Of a stretch of DNA of 64,000 bases, positions 1 through 8,591 are shown piece by piece. Numbering within the stretch: the stretch's first letter is position 1; each line of letters begins with the position of its first letter. The position numbers were made by a program, and so were the translations under genes. The notes beneath the pieces were generated by a model. That model was given only the letters and a program-made list of their open reading frames with translations, had not been told where the DNA came from and searched no databases. Origin of the DNA: Micromonospora cremea (GTDB lineage Bacteria; Actinomycetota; Actinomycetes; Mycobacteriales; Micromonosporaceae); the NCBI RefSeq assembly GCF_900143515.1, contig NZ_FSQT01000002.1, forward strand, positions 1,985,501 to 2,049,500, given 5' to 3'.

Positions 1-768
1 GTGGCGTTCCCGCTCGCCGGGGCGCTGGCGCTGATCGGCGTGGCGGTCGCGCTGATCCGGCCGCGCCGGATCGACCCGGGGCAGGCGGGGCCGTTGCGCG
101 GGTACGCGGTGGTGGTGCTGGCCACCGTGCTGCTGCACACTTCGATGATCAAGTGGCAACCGTGGGGCAACCGGCTGCTGCTCTACGCCCTGGTGCTCGC
201 CGTACCACTGGCCGGGCTCTGGGTGGACGCACTCCTCCGCCGCCACTGCAACCCGGCAGCCGGCTCGCAGCGCACGGCCCGGGCCGGGATGACCGGCCGG
301 GGGCGGCGGTCGGTGGCCACGGTCGCGGCGGTCACCGTGCTGGCCACCTCGGCGCTGGCCGGGGTGCTCGCGCTGTCGTACGGCTTCCCACGCCGGCTCG
401 TCGGCAGCGGATCGGTCTTCACCACCTCGGACTGGGACACCCGGTTCCTGCGTCGCCCACAGTGGGCCGACGAGTTCCGCTGGGCTGCGGCGGCGGTCCG
501 CGACAGCGGTGCGCGCCGGATCGGGCTGGTGCAGCAGAACGACAACTGGGAGTACCCGTGGTGGCTGCTGCTGCGGCAGCCGGACGGACGCTCGCCGGAC
601 CTGGTGGCGTTGCAGTCGGTGCTACCGGAACGCCCACCGGCCGAGCCCACCTCGGTGGATGCGATCGTCTGCACCGGCAGCCAGCCGGCGTGCGCCAAGC
701 TGGTCCCGGCCGGTTGGCGACTGGAGTTCCGCGGCTACGTCGGTTACGCGCTGCCGCCCGGCCGCTGA
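1..768 (+). CDS. C-terminal part of a membrane glycosyltransferase-like protein (5' end outside window)
   Basis: The reading frame is open from the first base, so the protein almost certainly begins upstream. What is visible is 255 residues: hydrophobic segments near residues 1-20, 33-50, 58-76 and 103-125, then a soluble tail of about 120 residues with WADEFRWAAAAVRDSG and two cysteines (CTGSQPAC). Several TM helices followed by a short extracytoplasmic domain resemble the C-terminal half of polyprenyl-phosphate-sugar-dependent (GT39/GT83-like) glycosyltransferases of actinobacteria. The catalytic N-terminal loops are not in the window, so this is family-level inference. A strong hairpin terminator follows at 842-867. 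Confidence 0.5.
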   Translation: MAFPLAGALALIGVAVALIRPRRIDPGQAGPLRGYAVVVLATVLLHTSMIKWQPWGNRLLLYALVLAVPLAGLWVDALLRRHCNPAAGSQRTARAGMTGRGRRSVATVAAVTVLATSALAGVLALSYGFPRRLVGSGSVFTTSDWDTRFLRRPQWADEFRWAAAAVRDSGARRIGLVQQNDNWEYPWWLLLRQPDGRSPDLVALQSVLPERPPAEPTSVDAIVCTGSQPACAKLVPAGWRLEFRGYVGYALPPGR

Positions 769-841
769 CCCGGCGGATCGCACCGATCGCCGGGCGAGGA
801 CGGCGTCGGACGCACCGACAGACCCCCGGCCGCTGAGCGCG

Positions 842-867
842 CCGCCCGGATCGTCCGATCCGGGCGG
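842..867 (+). terminator. Perfect 12-bp hairpin terminator
   Basis: Arms 842-853 (CCGCCCGGATCG) and 856-867 are exact reverse complements separated by 2 nt, followed by TTCTGC. It lies 74 nt after the first gene and upstream of the esterase gene, so it most likely ends transcription of the membrane protein gene. Confidence 0.65.
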
Positions 868-936
868 TTCTGCATCCCGCGCGCAAGGATCCGAAGCGCA
901 TTCACATCCACTGATTCGCACGTTACCGTCTGGTAA

Positions 937-960
937 CTCAATCGACGTCCCGCGATTGAG
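937..960 (+). promoter_or_regulatory. Hairpin in the leader just before the esterase ribosome-binding site
   Basis: CTCAATCG (937-944) and CGATTGAG (953-960) form a perfect 8-bp stem with an 8-nt loop. The ribosome-binding site AAAGGAG follows directly (963-969). A second inverted repeat, GTTACC-gtct-GGTAAC, lies at 922-937. These could be an operator or an mRNA 5' stabiliser of the secreted esterase; no experimental precedent is claimed. Confidence 0.35.
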
Positions 961-977
961 CCGAAAGGAGTGCGTCG

Positions 978-2579
978 ATGCCTGCTACCCCCGCCAGGCC
1001 CGAACGCGCGACCCGACGACGGGCCCTCACCGTCGCCGTCGCCGTCGCCGCTCTCGTCCTGCCGATGCTCGCCGGACCGGCCGCCCCCGCCACCGCCGCC
1101 GACCGACCGGCCGTCCAACCACTCCCCGCCAACCTGGAGTCCATCCGGGCCGCCGAGGCGACCGCCCTCTACGGCAGCCCGGCAATCCGTCCGATCGACC
1201 AGCGCCGCACCGCGCTGATCACCATGGGTGACAGTGAGATCTCCGGTGAGGGGGTCGGCAACTACGTCCCCGGCACCCACCAGCCCGGCAACTGGTGCGA
1301 CCGCTCGTACGACCAGGCGCTGTTTCGCACCGGCATCCCCTCGGACGCGCAGTACAACCTGGCCTGCTCCGGTGCCACCCCGTGGAACCTGATCGCCGGC
1401 GGCCCGACCCAGCACAACGAGCTGAACCAGGGCGACTACCTGGGGATCAAGGCGCGTAACACGCACGTGAAGCTGATCTGGGTGGTCGTCGGCGCGAACG
1501 GCGACGGCACGATCCAGTTCGGCCCGGTCGCCACCGACTGCGCGATCAGCCGGGTCTTCTTCCAGGGCCCCTGCTACCCGCGCTACACCGACCAGTGGAC
1601 GATCCGCACCGACGGCAGTCGTCAGGCCGTGGTCGACGCGCTCACCGACATCCGGCAGACGATGACCAACGCCGGCTACCTGCGCTCGGACTACGAACTG
1701 GTGCTCATGTCGTACCCGAGCCCGGGCAGCCCGGACGTGGAGGACAACCCGGACTTCCCCGGCTGGTACTCCGGCGGTTGCCTGCTCTACCTGGCCGACG
1801 CGGCGTTCGCCCGGAACAAGGCCGTGCCGATGTTCGAGTCGGCGCTGCGCGCCGCGGCCACCCAGACCGGCACCCGCTACCTGGATGCCAGCCGGCTCTT
1901 CCACGGCCACGAGGTGTGCACCGACAACACCTCGGTCCGCGGCCTCTACATCGAGGTGGGGATCTGGGACGAGAACGCCGCCCGGCAGTCTTTCCACCCC
2001 AACGCCCGCGGCCACGGCATGTTCGCCCAGTGCATCACCCAGTTCTGGAACTCCGGGCAGGAGCGGGCCAGCTGCGTCGACCCGGCCAGCACCGGCAGCG
2101 GAGTGCTCTACCCGGGGTTGCTGGAGTTCAAGCAGCTGCGCAACCTGGCCACCGGCACCTGTGTCGACGGCAAGGGGTACGACTCCCGCAACGGCACCGT
2201 CCAGCAGCCGTACACCTGCCACGGTGGGCGTAACCAGGGCTTCTGGTACGACCCGGGCCGGCGGTCGCTGCACTCCGAGCTCTCCCACGACCGTTGCCTG
2301 GACATCGCGAACGGGTCGCTGACCTCCGGCACCGCGGTCAACATCTACGACTGCAACGGCACCGCCGCCCAGCAGTTCGTCTTCGCCGGCAACCAGATCA
2401 AGCCGGCCGGCGCCAGCAACCTCTGCGTGGCGTTCGACAACCCGTGGCTGGGCAGCCCCCGGCTGCGGTTGGCCGGCTGCTCCACCAGCACCCGGCAGCA
2501 GTGGTCGTACGAGCCCCGGACCGCCGCCAACCCGGTCGGCTACGGTCACGACGACTTCATCGGCTCCCGCGTCTACTGA
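978..2579 (+). CDS. Secreted SGNH/GDSL-type esterase with C-terminal ricin-B lectin domain
   Basis: 533 residues. The N-terminus (residues 1-40) is basic then hydrophobic and ends in alanines, a Sec signal peptide. The SGNH hydrolase domain (about 75-365) carries the nucleophile block TMGDSEISGEG, a GANGDG block and the catalytic His block SFHPNARGH. Many paired cysteines fit an exported, disulfide-bonded lipase/esterase. The last 150 residues are a ricin-type beta-trefoil with Q-x-W/F-like repeats (NQGFWYD, AAQQFVF, TRQQWSY), a carbohydrate-binding module. Likely role: extracellular hydrolysis of ester bonds on a glycan or lipid held by the lectin domain. ATG 978 follows AAAGGAG with 8 nt spacing. 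The substrate cannot be told from sequence. Confidence 0.85.
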   Translation: MPATPARPERATRRRALTVAVAVAALVLPMLAGPAAPATAADRPAVQPLPANLESIRAAEATALYGSPAIRPIDQRRTALITMGDSEISGEGVGNYVPGTHQPGNWCDRSYDQALFRTGIPSDAQYNLACSGATPWNLIAGGPTQHNELNQGDYLGIKARNTHVKLIWVVVGANGDGTIQFGPVATDCAISRVFFQGPCYPRYTDQWTIRTDGSRQAVVDALTDIRQTMTNAGYLRSDYELVLMSYPSPGSPDVEDNPDFPGWYSGGCLLYLADAAFARNKAVPMFESALRAAATQTGTRYLDASRLFHGHEVCTDNTSVRGLYIEVGIWDENAARQSFHPNARGHGMFAQCITQFWNSGQERASCVDPASTGSGVLYPGLLEFKQLRNLATGTCVDGKGYDSRNGTVQQPYTCHGGRNQGFWYDPGRRSLHSELSHDRCLDIANGSLTSGTAVNIYDCNGTAAQQFVFAGNQIKPAGASNLCVAFDNPWLGSPRLRLAGCSTSTRQQWSYEPRTAANPVGYGHDDFIGSRVY

Positions 2580-2587
2580 GCAATGAA

Positions 2588-2634
2588 AGGAAGGGCCCCT
2601 TGTTGACGCCTGGCGTTGACAAGGGGCCCTTCCT
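2588..2634. repeat. 47-nt near-perfect palindrome, copy 1 of an interspersed repeat family
   Basis: Arms 2588-2603 and 2619-2634 (AGGAAGGGCCCCTTGT) are exact reverse complements; the centre ACGCC-t-GGCGT is palindromic too, so nearly all 47 nt can pair. It sits between the convergent esterase and lipoprotein genes and can act as a bidirectional terminator. A second copy is at 41342-41389 and a half-decayed copy at 33542-33564. Confidence 0.8.
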
Positions 2635-2646
2635 CTCACTTGGCGC

Positions 2647-3252
2647 TTACTTGGTGCGGGGGATGAGAATGAGGCGGGCCACGCCCTTGTCGCCGTCCTT
2701 CGCACCGGCGACGCCGAGCGTCGTGCCGACCTTGACATCGCTCGGCTGCACGGTGGCACGGCGCTCGACGACCCGCAGGTCGTCGCCGAAGGTCCACGTC
2801 ATGGTGAAGCCGTCGGTGGACTTCACGCTCATCGAGTCGCCGTCGATCGCGGTCACCTCGCCGCGCTGCACGGCGACGGTCTGCGTACCGCCGCCCTTGG
2901 TCTGCACCACGGCCTCACCGTGCAGGGTGTTCCTGTGCAGCAGCACCCGGGCCTGGCGGCGCTTGCGCCACTCCTCGCCGCGCTTCTGCCGGGTCTTCTC
3001 CTCCGCGCTGGGGGAAGCACCGGGCGTGGCCGACCCGCCGGGGGCCGGCGCGGCAACGGTCTGCACGTCCAGGTCGTTGGCGTCGAAGCCCATGGCGGCC
3101 AGTGCCTGGCCCTCCACTCCCATCGCCGCGGCGACCTCGACCGCGGCCTCCCGGGCGGGTTGGCTGGCCACCTCGGCCGCGCCGCAGCCGCTGACGCCGA
3201 GCGCGACCGCCGCGAGCAGTGACGTGGTGGCGGCGAATCCCCAACGTGGCAT
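2647..3252 (-). CDS. Putative lipoprotein with conserved DUF5666-like beta-rich C-terminal part
   Basis: 201 residues with a lipoprotein signal peptide: hydrophobic stretch then V-S-G-C with the lipidated Cys at about residue 23. Residues 25-95 are Ala/Glu/Arg-rich and probably helical. The C-terminal half has repeated short beta-like segments (VVQTKGGGTQTVAVQRGEVTAI, SMSVKSTDGF, VGTTLGVAG) resembling small extracellular OB/DUF5666-type proteins. The ATG follows GGGAGAG. It is downstream of, and co-oriented with, the two-component genes 57 nt away, so it could be a surface partner or target of that kinase. Function unknown. Confidence 0.6.
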   Translation of the reverse strand: MPRWGFAATTSLLAAVALGVSGCGAAEVASQPAREAAVEVAAAMGVEGQALAAMGFDANDLDVQTVAAPAPGGSATPGASPSAEEKTRQKRGEEWRKRRQARVLLHRNTLHGEAVVQTKGGGTQTVAVQRGEVTAIDGDSMSVKSTDGFTMTWTFGDDLRVVERRATVQPSDVKVGTTLGVAGAKDGDKGVARLILIPRTK

Positions 3253-3308
3253 GACTCTCCCTCTCGTCCGTGGAGCCCTCAGCCTGCCCGGCGACGACGA
3301 GCGGAGCG

Positions 3309-4793
3309 TCAGGGCGATGTTCGGGTCTGGTAAGGATCACCGGGCAGCCGGACCGTGAATGCGGCACCGCCCTCCGGCGCGTGACCGGCGGCGATCTCCC
3401 CGCCCAGCCGGCGGACCAGCCCGGCGGCCAGTGCCAGCCCCAGCCCGCTGCCCACCTTGCGCACCCCCCGGTATCGCTGGTGCAGCGCACCCCGCTCGAA
3501 CGCCACCGCCAGGTCGTCGTCGGTGAAGCCGGGCCCTCCGTCGCGGACCTCCAGCACGCCGCCGGCGGCCGGGTCCGCGCCGGCTGCCCGGACCGCGAGC
3601 ACCACCGGCGCCCCCGGGGGTACGACCCGCAGCGCGTTCTCCAGCAGCCCGTCCACCACCTGTCGGATCCGCCCCGGGTCGGTGTACACCGGCACCGGCC
3701 CGCTGGGCGTCTCCAACCGGAACGGCACTCCGACCGCCGCGCAACGGCCCGACCAGGTCGCCTCGGCGTCGACGGCCAGCCGGGCCAGGTCCACCGGCAC
3801 CGGTTCCAGCGGGAAGTCGGCGGCCTCCAGCCGGGCCAATGCCAGCAGGTCGCCGATCAACCGGTCCAGGTGCTGGGCCTCTGCCAGCATCGTCCGGCCG
3901 GTGCCAGCCGTCCCGTCCGCGTCGATCACGCCGTCGGCCAGCGCCTCGGCGTACCCCCGGATCGCGGTCAACGGGGTCCTCAGCTCGTGCGAGACGGAGA
4001 GCAGGAACTCCCGCTGCCGGCCCTCGCTGGTGGCCAGCGCGGCGGCCAACCCGTTCAACGCCTCGGCCAGGTCGGCGACCTCGTCCGGCGGCTCGACCGG
4101 CACCCGGACCGCGCGGTCCCCGGCGCGCAGACGGGCGGCGGCGGTGGCCGCGACACGAATCGGCCGGGCCAGCCAGCGGGCCAGCAGCAGCCCGGCCACC
4201 ACGCCGGCGGCGAGCCCGGCCAGCAGCGGTAGCCACAGGCTGAGCAGCACCTGCTGCCACAGCCCGGTCGTCGAGGCGCGGGCGAGCACCACCCCGTTGC
4301 CGCCGGGCAGCGCCCTGCCCTCGACCAGTGCGCGCCTGCCGTTGACCGGGCGGCGGATCGACACGTTGCGGCCCTGCTCGATCCGCTGGACCACCCGGGG
4401 TGGCAGGCCCGGCCGGTCGACCGCCCCCCGCCGGATCAGGTACGCGTCGATGCCCTGGGCGCGCAGTTGCTGGATGAGCCGCTCCTCGTCGGCGGTACGA
4501 CCCCGGTCCAGCCGGGTCCGCAGCACCTCGGCGGCGAGTCGGGCCTGGGCGGCGAGCGCCTCCTGATCGCGTCGCTCCGCGCCCCGGATCGCCAGCGGCA
4601 CCGCGACGATCGCGGTGACCAGCACCGACACCAGCGCCACGGCACAGGTGACCAGCACGGCCCGGGTGGTCAGCGTCCGACCGAAACGGCCGCGCCGTGG
4701 CGCGGTCGGGGGGTGGGCGCCGACCACCGGCAGTGCCATGGTCGGCGACTCGGGTCGCGCCGTGGGCTGCTGCCGACCAGGATGGTCAGGCAT
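3309..4793 (-). CDS. Membrane sensor histidine kinase (HAMP-HisKA-HATPase)
   Basis: 494 residues. TM1 about 45-69, an extracytoplasmic sensor loop 70-180, TM2 about 182-206, HAMP about 207-262, HisKA with H269 in SVSHELRTPL, and a HATPase domain from about 360 with N, G1 (DGGPGF) and G2 (VGSGLGLALA) boxes. It autophosphorylates on H269 and passes the phosphate to the response regulator encoded immediately upstream. Its ATG overlaps the regulator's stop by 8 nt, so the two are translationally coupled. The signal is unknown; the loop is Arg-rich with no recognisable sensor fold. Confidence 0.92.
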   Translation of the reverse strand: MPDHPGRQQPTARPESPTMALPVVGAHPPTAPRRGRFGRTLTTRAVLVTCAVALVSVLVTAIVAVPLAIRGAERRDQEALAAQARLAAEVLRTRLDRGRTADEERLIQQLRAQGIDAYLIRRGAVDRPGLPPRVVQRIEQGRNVSIRRPVNGRRALVEGRALPGGNGVVLARASTTGLWQQVLLSLWLPLLAGLAAGVVAGLLLARWLARPIRVAATAAARLRAGDRAVRVPVEPPDEVADLAEALNGLAAALATSEGRQREFLLSVSHELRTPLTAIRGYAEALADGVIDADGTAGTGRTMLAEAQHLDRLIGDLLALARLEAADFPLEPVPVDLARLAVDAEATWSGRCAAVGVPFRLETPSGPVPVYTDPGRIRQVVDGLLENALRVVPPGAPVVLAVRAAGADPAAGGVLEVRDGGPGFTDDDLAVAFERGALHQRYRGVRKVGSGLGLALAAGLVRRLGGEIAAGHAPEGGAAFTVRLPGDPYQTRTSP

Positions 4794-5523
4794 CGGCCGC
4801 GTACCCCACGCCCCGATGGGTCCGGATCACGCTGGCCGGGCCGAGCTTCGCCCGCACCTGGGCGACGTGCACGTCGACCGTGCGGGTGCCGGCGTGTGCG
4901 GCGTAGCCCCACACGCCGGCCAACAACTCCTCCCGGGTGAAGACCCGCCCGGGCCGGGCCATCAGGTGGGCCAGCAGGTCGAACTCGGTGGAGGTGAGTT
5001 GCACCGGTGCGCCGGCGGCGGTGACCGTCCGACGGGCCGGGTCGAGCGTCACCGGACCGACGACGCGCGGCCGGTCCGTGCCCTCCGGCCCGCCGGCGGA
5101 GCGGCGCAGCACCGCGCGCACCCTGGCGACCAGTTCCCGGGGGCTGAACGGCTTGGTGACGTAGTCGTCGGCGCCCAACTCCAGGCCGACGATCCGGTCG
5201 ACCTCGTCGTCCCGGGCGGTGAGAAAGATGACCGGGGTCCAGTCGCCGCCCTCGCGCAGCCGGCGGCAGATCTCCGTGCCGGGCAGCCCGGGCAGGGCGA
5301 TGTCCAGGACGCAGGCCACCGGACGCAGCCGGCGGGCGGCGTCCAGGCCGGCCTCGCCGTCCCGTTCCAGGTGGACGCCGAACCCGTCGCGGGTGAGGTA
5401 GAGCCGGACCAGGTCGGCGATGGCCGGCTCGTCCTCGACCACGAGGACGAGCCCGCGGTGCGGCGGTTCGACGGTCACCGACCCATGATTGCCGACCCGG
5501 TGCGCTCGGCGCGATCGGCGCAT
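4786..5523 (-). CDS. OmpR/PhoB-family response regulator
   Basis: 245 residues. The receiver domain (about 25-140) has the acidic pair ED, phospho-acceptor D74 in VLDIALPG, T in LTAR and the conserved K in YVTKPFSPREL. The C-terminal winged helix (about 150-243) has TSTEFDLLAHLMARPGRVF and RTVDVHVAQVRAKLG, typical of OmpR DNA-binding domains. It is the first gene of the regulator-kinase(-lipoprotein) operon. The annotated ATG gives about 18 extra N-terminal residues; GTG at codon 17 (VTVEPPHRG) is a reasonable alternative start. Confidence 0.92.
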   Translation of the reverse strand: MRRSRRAHRVGNHGSVTVEPPHRGLVLVVEDEPAIADLVRLYLTRDGFGVHLERDGEAGLDAARRLRPVACVLDIALPGLPGTEICRRLREGGDWTPVIFLTARDDEVDRIVGLELGADDYVTKPFSPRELVARVRAVLRRSAGGPEGTDRPRVVGPVTLDPARRTVTAAGAPVQLTSTEFDLLAHLMARPGRVFTREELLAGVWGYAAHAGTRTVDVHVAQVRAKLGPASVIRTHRGVGYAADA

Positions 5524-5581
5524 GTTCGAGTTCGGTAAAGGCGGGGCGGAGCGCCGCCGCGAGCGGTCGGGCGGTGGGGCG

Positions 5582-6190
5582 TCAGCGCGCCACGGCGGGT
5601 CGGAACGCGCTGGGCCGCGCGGCGGCCGGCACCTCGCCGATGGTGGCGACGATCCGCTCGTGGGGCGTCCGCAGACGGGTCCGGAAGGCGTGGTTGAGCA
5701 GCGCGTCGAGCTGCCACACCCGCTTCGGGTGGGTGGTGTGGATCAGGAACCGCTCGCGGATCCCATCGATGGCGGTGGCGGCCAGCTCGACCGAGTGCAG
5801 CCGCGGGTCGGGGCTCCAGGTGACGTTGCTCAGCTCACGCAGCTCGGTGTTGAGATGCAGACGCAGCCGGTGCAGCAGCCGGGTCTGCTGGGTCACCACC
5901 AACCGACGATGGGTGAGCAGCAGCAGGTAGTCGCCGGTGACCGGGCGGTCCGGGCGGCTGCAGCGGGTGACCAGGATGGTGGCGTCACCGGAGCCGACAC
6001 AGCGCCGGAAGACCGGCATGTGCCGGCTCAGGGTCTGCACGGCCAGGCCAGCCTCGGCGGCGGCCGGGAGGAACGTTCGGGAGAAGACGTCCATGACCTG
6101 CCCAACGACCTCCTCGACGAAGGTGACGTGGGTCACGTCGTTTTTTTGGAAGTTCCACGCGGCGCGTCGCACCGCCTGTCCGACTTCCAA
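5582..6190 (-). CDS. Conserved actinobacterial protein of unknown function (possible PH-like fold)
   Basis: 202 residues, soluble, no signal peptide. Residues about 80-150 (DYLLLLTHRRLVVTQQTRLLHRLRLH, ELRELSNVTW) show the hydrophobic-beta, 'TxxRLxxxxxxG'-like pattern of bacterial PH-like domains; this is only a resemblance. It is 27 nt downstream of the phosphotransferase gene on the same strand and probably co-transcribed. The start codon would be TTG with no clear ribosome-binding site, so the N-terminus is uncertain. A run of seven A residues on the coding strand lies near codons 15-17, unusual in DNA this GC-rich. Confidence 0.55.
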   Translation of the reverse strand: MEVGQAVRRAAWNFQKNDVTHVTFVEEVVGQVMDVFSRTFLPAAAEAGLAVQTLSRHMPVFRRCVGSGDATILVTRCSRPDRPVTGDYLLLLTHRRLVVTQQTRLLHRLRLHLNTELRELSNVTWSPDPRLHSVELAATAIDGIRERFLIHTTHPKRVWQLDALLNHAFRTRLRTPHERIVATIGEVPAAARPSAFRPAVAR

Positions 6191-6217
6191 CCCGTATGGA
6201 TCGTGGTCAGGAGTGGG

Positions 6218-7219
6218 TCAGAGCGGAGTCGGCTCGAACAGCTCGGCGAGCCAACCGGGGACCGCGTCGGCGTACTCGGCCCGCGCCGGATCGGCGGTGT
6301 CCAGAGCCCGCCGCCAGGAGAGCGACCGGCTGACCGCGCCCAGGTTCATCGCCAGGCCCGCGGCCTCGACCAGCGTCCGACGGTCGTACCGGTCGGTCCA
6401 CGCCTCCAGGTACCCGTCGCGCAGCCGGGCCAGCCGGGCGTCGTCGGCAGCCAACTCGGTGGCGTACCGGATCGAGCGCAGGGTCACCAGCAGCGTGCCG
6501 AACGGGTGCGCCACCGAGGCGTCGCCCCAGTCGAAGTAGCGGTACCCGTCCGGGCCGGCGAAGACGTTTCCGTCGTGCAGGTCGTCGTGCTGCACGGTGG
6601 CCGGGATGCCGATGTCGGCGAGCCGGCGGCACCGCTCGGCGTACGCGGGCAACTCGGCCCGCAGCCGCTCGTACGTCTCCGGGCTGAGCCCGTCCTCATC
6701 GCCGATCCGCAGCGACTCCCGGTCGTCGAGCAGCTGGGCGAGTAGCCCGGCGAGCACCTCGGGGCGGTGGTCCGGCACGCCGAGGGCGATCAGTTCGTCG
6801 GCCCGGGGCGCGCTGGCCAGCTGGAGCGCGGCGTACCCGGGCAGCGCCCGCTCCCAGTGCGCCAGGTCCGGGTCCCGGCCCAGCACGTCCCGCAGCGACT
6901 CCCCGCCGTCGGGCAGCAGCGACCAGCCCCGGGCCGGGTCCACCGCGATCGGGGCGAGCACCCGCTCGGGCGCCAGCCCGGCCAGCGCCGCGATCAGGAC
7001 GGCCTCGTGCACCGTGCCCGGGTTGTTGGCCTTGAACCAGACCGGCCCGCCGTCGGTGGGCACCCGCCACACCAGCGACCACGGGCGCACCCGCGGCTGC
7101 ACAGGCCCCGTCACCCGCAGGCCCGCCCGGCTCAGCTGCGCGTCCACCCAGGAGCGGGCCCGCACCTGCCACTGCTCTCGGGACCAGTCGGGGGCGCGCT
7201 CACCGGCGGTCGTCGTCAC
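6218..7219 (-). CDS. Aminoglycoside phosphotransferase (APH)/choline-kinase-like enzyme
   Basis: 333 residues from the GTG at 7219. It has the APH-family catalytic loop HDDLHDGN (HxDxxxxN) followed about 17 residues later by DWGD, the metal-binding DFG equivalent, and an N-terminal lobe with a beta-strand 'GGPVWFKANNPG' around the ATP-binding lysine. The family transfers phosphate from ATP to small hydroxylated compounds; genomic homologues are mostly not resistance determinants, and nothing here points to a specific antibiotic. The start at 7219 is chosen because TAGGGT lies 7 nt upstream and there is no ribosome-binding site; an upstream GTG at 7228 is the alternative. Confidence 0.8.
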   Translation of the reverse strand: MTTTAGERAPDWSREQWQVRARSWVDAQLSRAGLRVTGPVQPRVRPWSLVWRVPTDGGPVWFKANNPGTVHEAVLIAALAGLAPERVLAPIAVDPARGWSLLPDGGESLRDVLGRDPDLAHWERALPGYAALQLASAPRADELIALGVPDHRPEVLAGLLAQLLDDRESLRIGDEDGLSPETYERLRAELPAYAERCRRLADIGIPATVQHDDLHDGNVFAGPDGYRYFDWGDASVAHPFGTLLVTLRSIRYATELAADDARLARLRDGYLEAWTDRYDRRTLVEAAGLAMNLGAVSRSLSWRRALDTADPARAEYADAVPGWLAELFEPTPL

Positions 7220-7226
7220 AGTGCGC

Positions 7227-7232
7227 ACCCTA
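7227..7232 (-). promoter_or_regulatory. -10 box (TAGGGT) of a leaderless promoter
   Basis: TAGGGT on the minus strand ends 7 nt before GTG 7219 of the phosphotransferase; no Shine-Dalgarno is present. Part of a window-wide pattern. Confidence 0.5.
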
Positions 7233-7288
7233 GGCGGCGCGGCCGGGGCGGGGCGAGGCCTTTTCCCCCGGAACGACCGGGGCTGGAG

Positions 7289-8461
7289 TCAGAGCAGCTC
7301 GACGATGGTGGCGTTGGCCATGCCGCCGCCCTCGCACATGGTCTGCAGGCCGTAGCGGATCCCGTTGTCCCGCATGTGCTGGAGCATCGTGGTCATGATC
7401 CGGGCACCGGAACCACCGAGCGGATGGCCGAGGGCGATCGCCCCGCCGCGCGGGTTGAGCCGCTCCGGGTCCGCCTCGGTCTCCGCCAGCCAGGCCAGCG
7501 GCACCGGGGCGAACGCCTCGTTCACCTCGTACACCCCGATCTCCTCAATGCCCAGCCCCGCGCGGCGCAGCGCCTTCGCGGTGGCCGGGATGGGCGCGGT
7601 GAGCATGGTGACCGGGTCGTCGGCGGCGACCACGGCGGTGTGGATCCGGGCCAGCGGGCGGAGCCCGTGCCGGCTGGCCCACTCGCCGGTGGTGACCGCG
7701 AGGGCCGCTGCGCCGTCGGAGATCTGGGACGCGGAACCCGCGGTCACGACCCCGTCGGCGCGGAACGGGGTGGCCAGCTCGCCGAGCTTGTCCAGCGAGG
7801 TGTCCCGGCGGATGCCCTCATCGGCGGCGAACTTGCCGCCGTCGGCGAGCGGCACCGGCGCCAGTTCCGGGTCGAACGCGCCAGCGTCCTGCGCGGCGGC
7901 CGCCTTCTCGTGGCTGGCCAGCGCGAACTCGTCGAGCTGGGTACGCGAGAAGCGCCACCGCTGGGCGATCAGCTCGGCCCCGACCCCCTGGTTGAACGGC
8001 AGCGGCGCGTCGTCGGCGAAGCCCTCCACGCCCCGGTAGCGGGCCCGCAGCTGATCACTGAACGGCATGCCGCCGGCCACACTGGAGCCCATCGGCACCC
8101 GGGTCATCGACTCCACCCCACCGGCGACCACCAGATCGGCCTGGCCGGAGAGGACCGTCGCGGCGGCGAAGTGCAGCGCCTGTTGGCTGGAGCCGCACTG
8201 CCGGTCCAGCGTGGTGCCGGGCACGGTCTCGGGCCACCCGGCGGCGAGCACGCCGTTGCGGGCGATGTTCCAGGACTGCTCGCCAACCTGGGACACGCAG
8301 CCCCAGAAGACGTCGTCGACCTGCGCCGGGTCGAGCCCGGTGCGCTCGGCGAGGGCGCGCAGCACGTGCGCCGAAAGGTCGACCGGGTGGACGCCGGCGA
8401 GGCTGCCCTTGCGCCGCCCGACCGGAGTGCGTACCGCGCCGACGATGACCGCGTCACTCAT
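7289..8461 (-). CDS. Acetyl-CoA acetyltransferase (thiolase)
   Basis: 390 residues, the normal thiolase length. Nucleophile Cys89 lies in LDRQCGSSQQA; the C-terminal active-site blocks are GGAIALGHPLGGSGAR and the proton-transfer Cys in CEGGGMAN. The enzyme condenses two acetyl-CoA or cleaves 3-ketoacyl-CoA. The N-terminal VRTPVGRRKGSL is typical of acyl-CoA C-acetyltransferases of fatty-acid oxidation. ATG 8461 is preceded by GGGAG. It stands alone, with no beta-oxidation partner beside it, so degradative versus biosynthetic use is open. Confidence 0.92.
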   Translation of the reverse strand: MSDAVIVGAVRTPVGRRKGSLAGVHPVDLSAHVLRALAERTGLDPAQVDDVFWGCVSQVGEQSWNIARNGVLAAGWPETVPGTTLDRQCGSSQQALHFAAATVLSGQADLVVAGGVESMTRVPMGSSVAGGMPFSDQLRARYRGVEGFADDAPLPFNQGVGAELIAQRWRFSRTQLDEFALASHEKAAAAQDAGAFDPELAPVPLADGGKFAADEGIRRDTSLDKLGELATPFRADGVVTAGSASQISDGAAALAVTTGEWASRHGLRPLARIHTAVVAADDPVTMLTAPIPATAKALRRAGLGIEEIGVYEVNEAFAPVPLAWLAETEADPERLNPRGGAIALGHPLGGSGARIMTTMLQHMRDNGIRYGLQTMCEGGGMANATIVELL

Positions 8462-8591
8462 GTTTACTCCCGGGTAACTTGGGCTGTCCCGATCCTACGT
8501 CGTCCGTGAACCGGTCGTCCGCCCCCGGTCCGGTCCGCCTACGCACGGGTGCCGGCGCGGCCCCCCGGGTGAACGCTGGCATGCTGGCCGG

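Noticed and set aside
744..2759. Very long minus-strand open frame over the esterase gene
   Set aside because: It is antisense to a gene with a signal peptide, catalytic motifs and ribosome-binding site; composition is low-complexity Arg/Gly/Val, typical of shadow frames in high-GC DNA.
6123..6136. GTGA-N6-TCAC CRP-like motif
   Set aside because: It lies inside the coding region of the gene at 5582-6190, not in a promoter; likely chance in GC-rich DNA.
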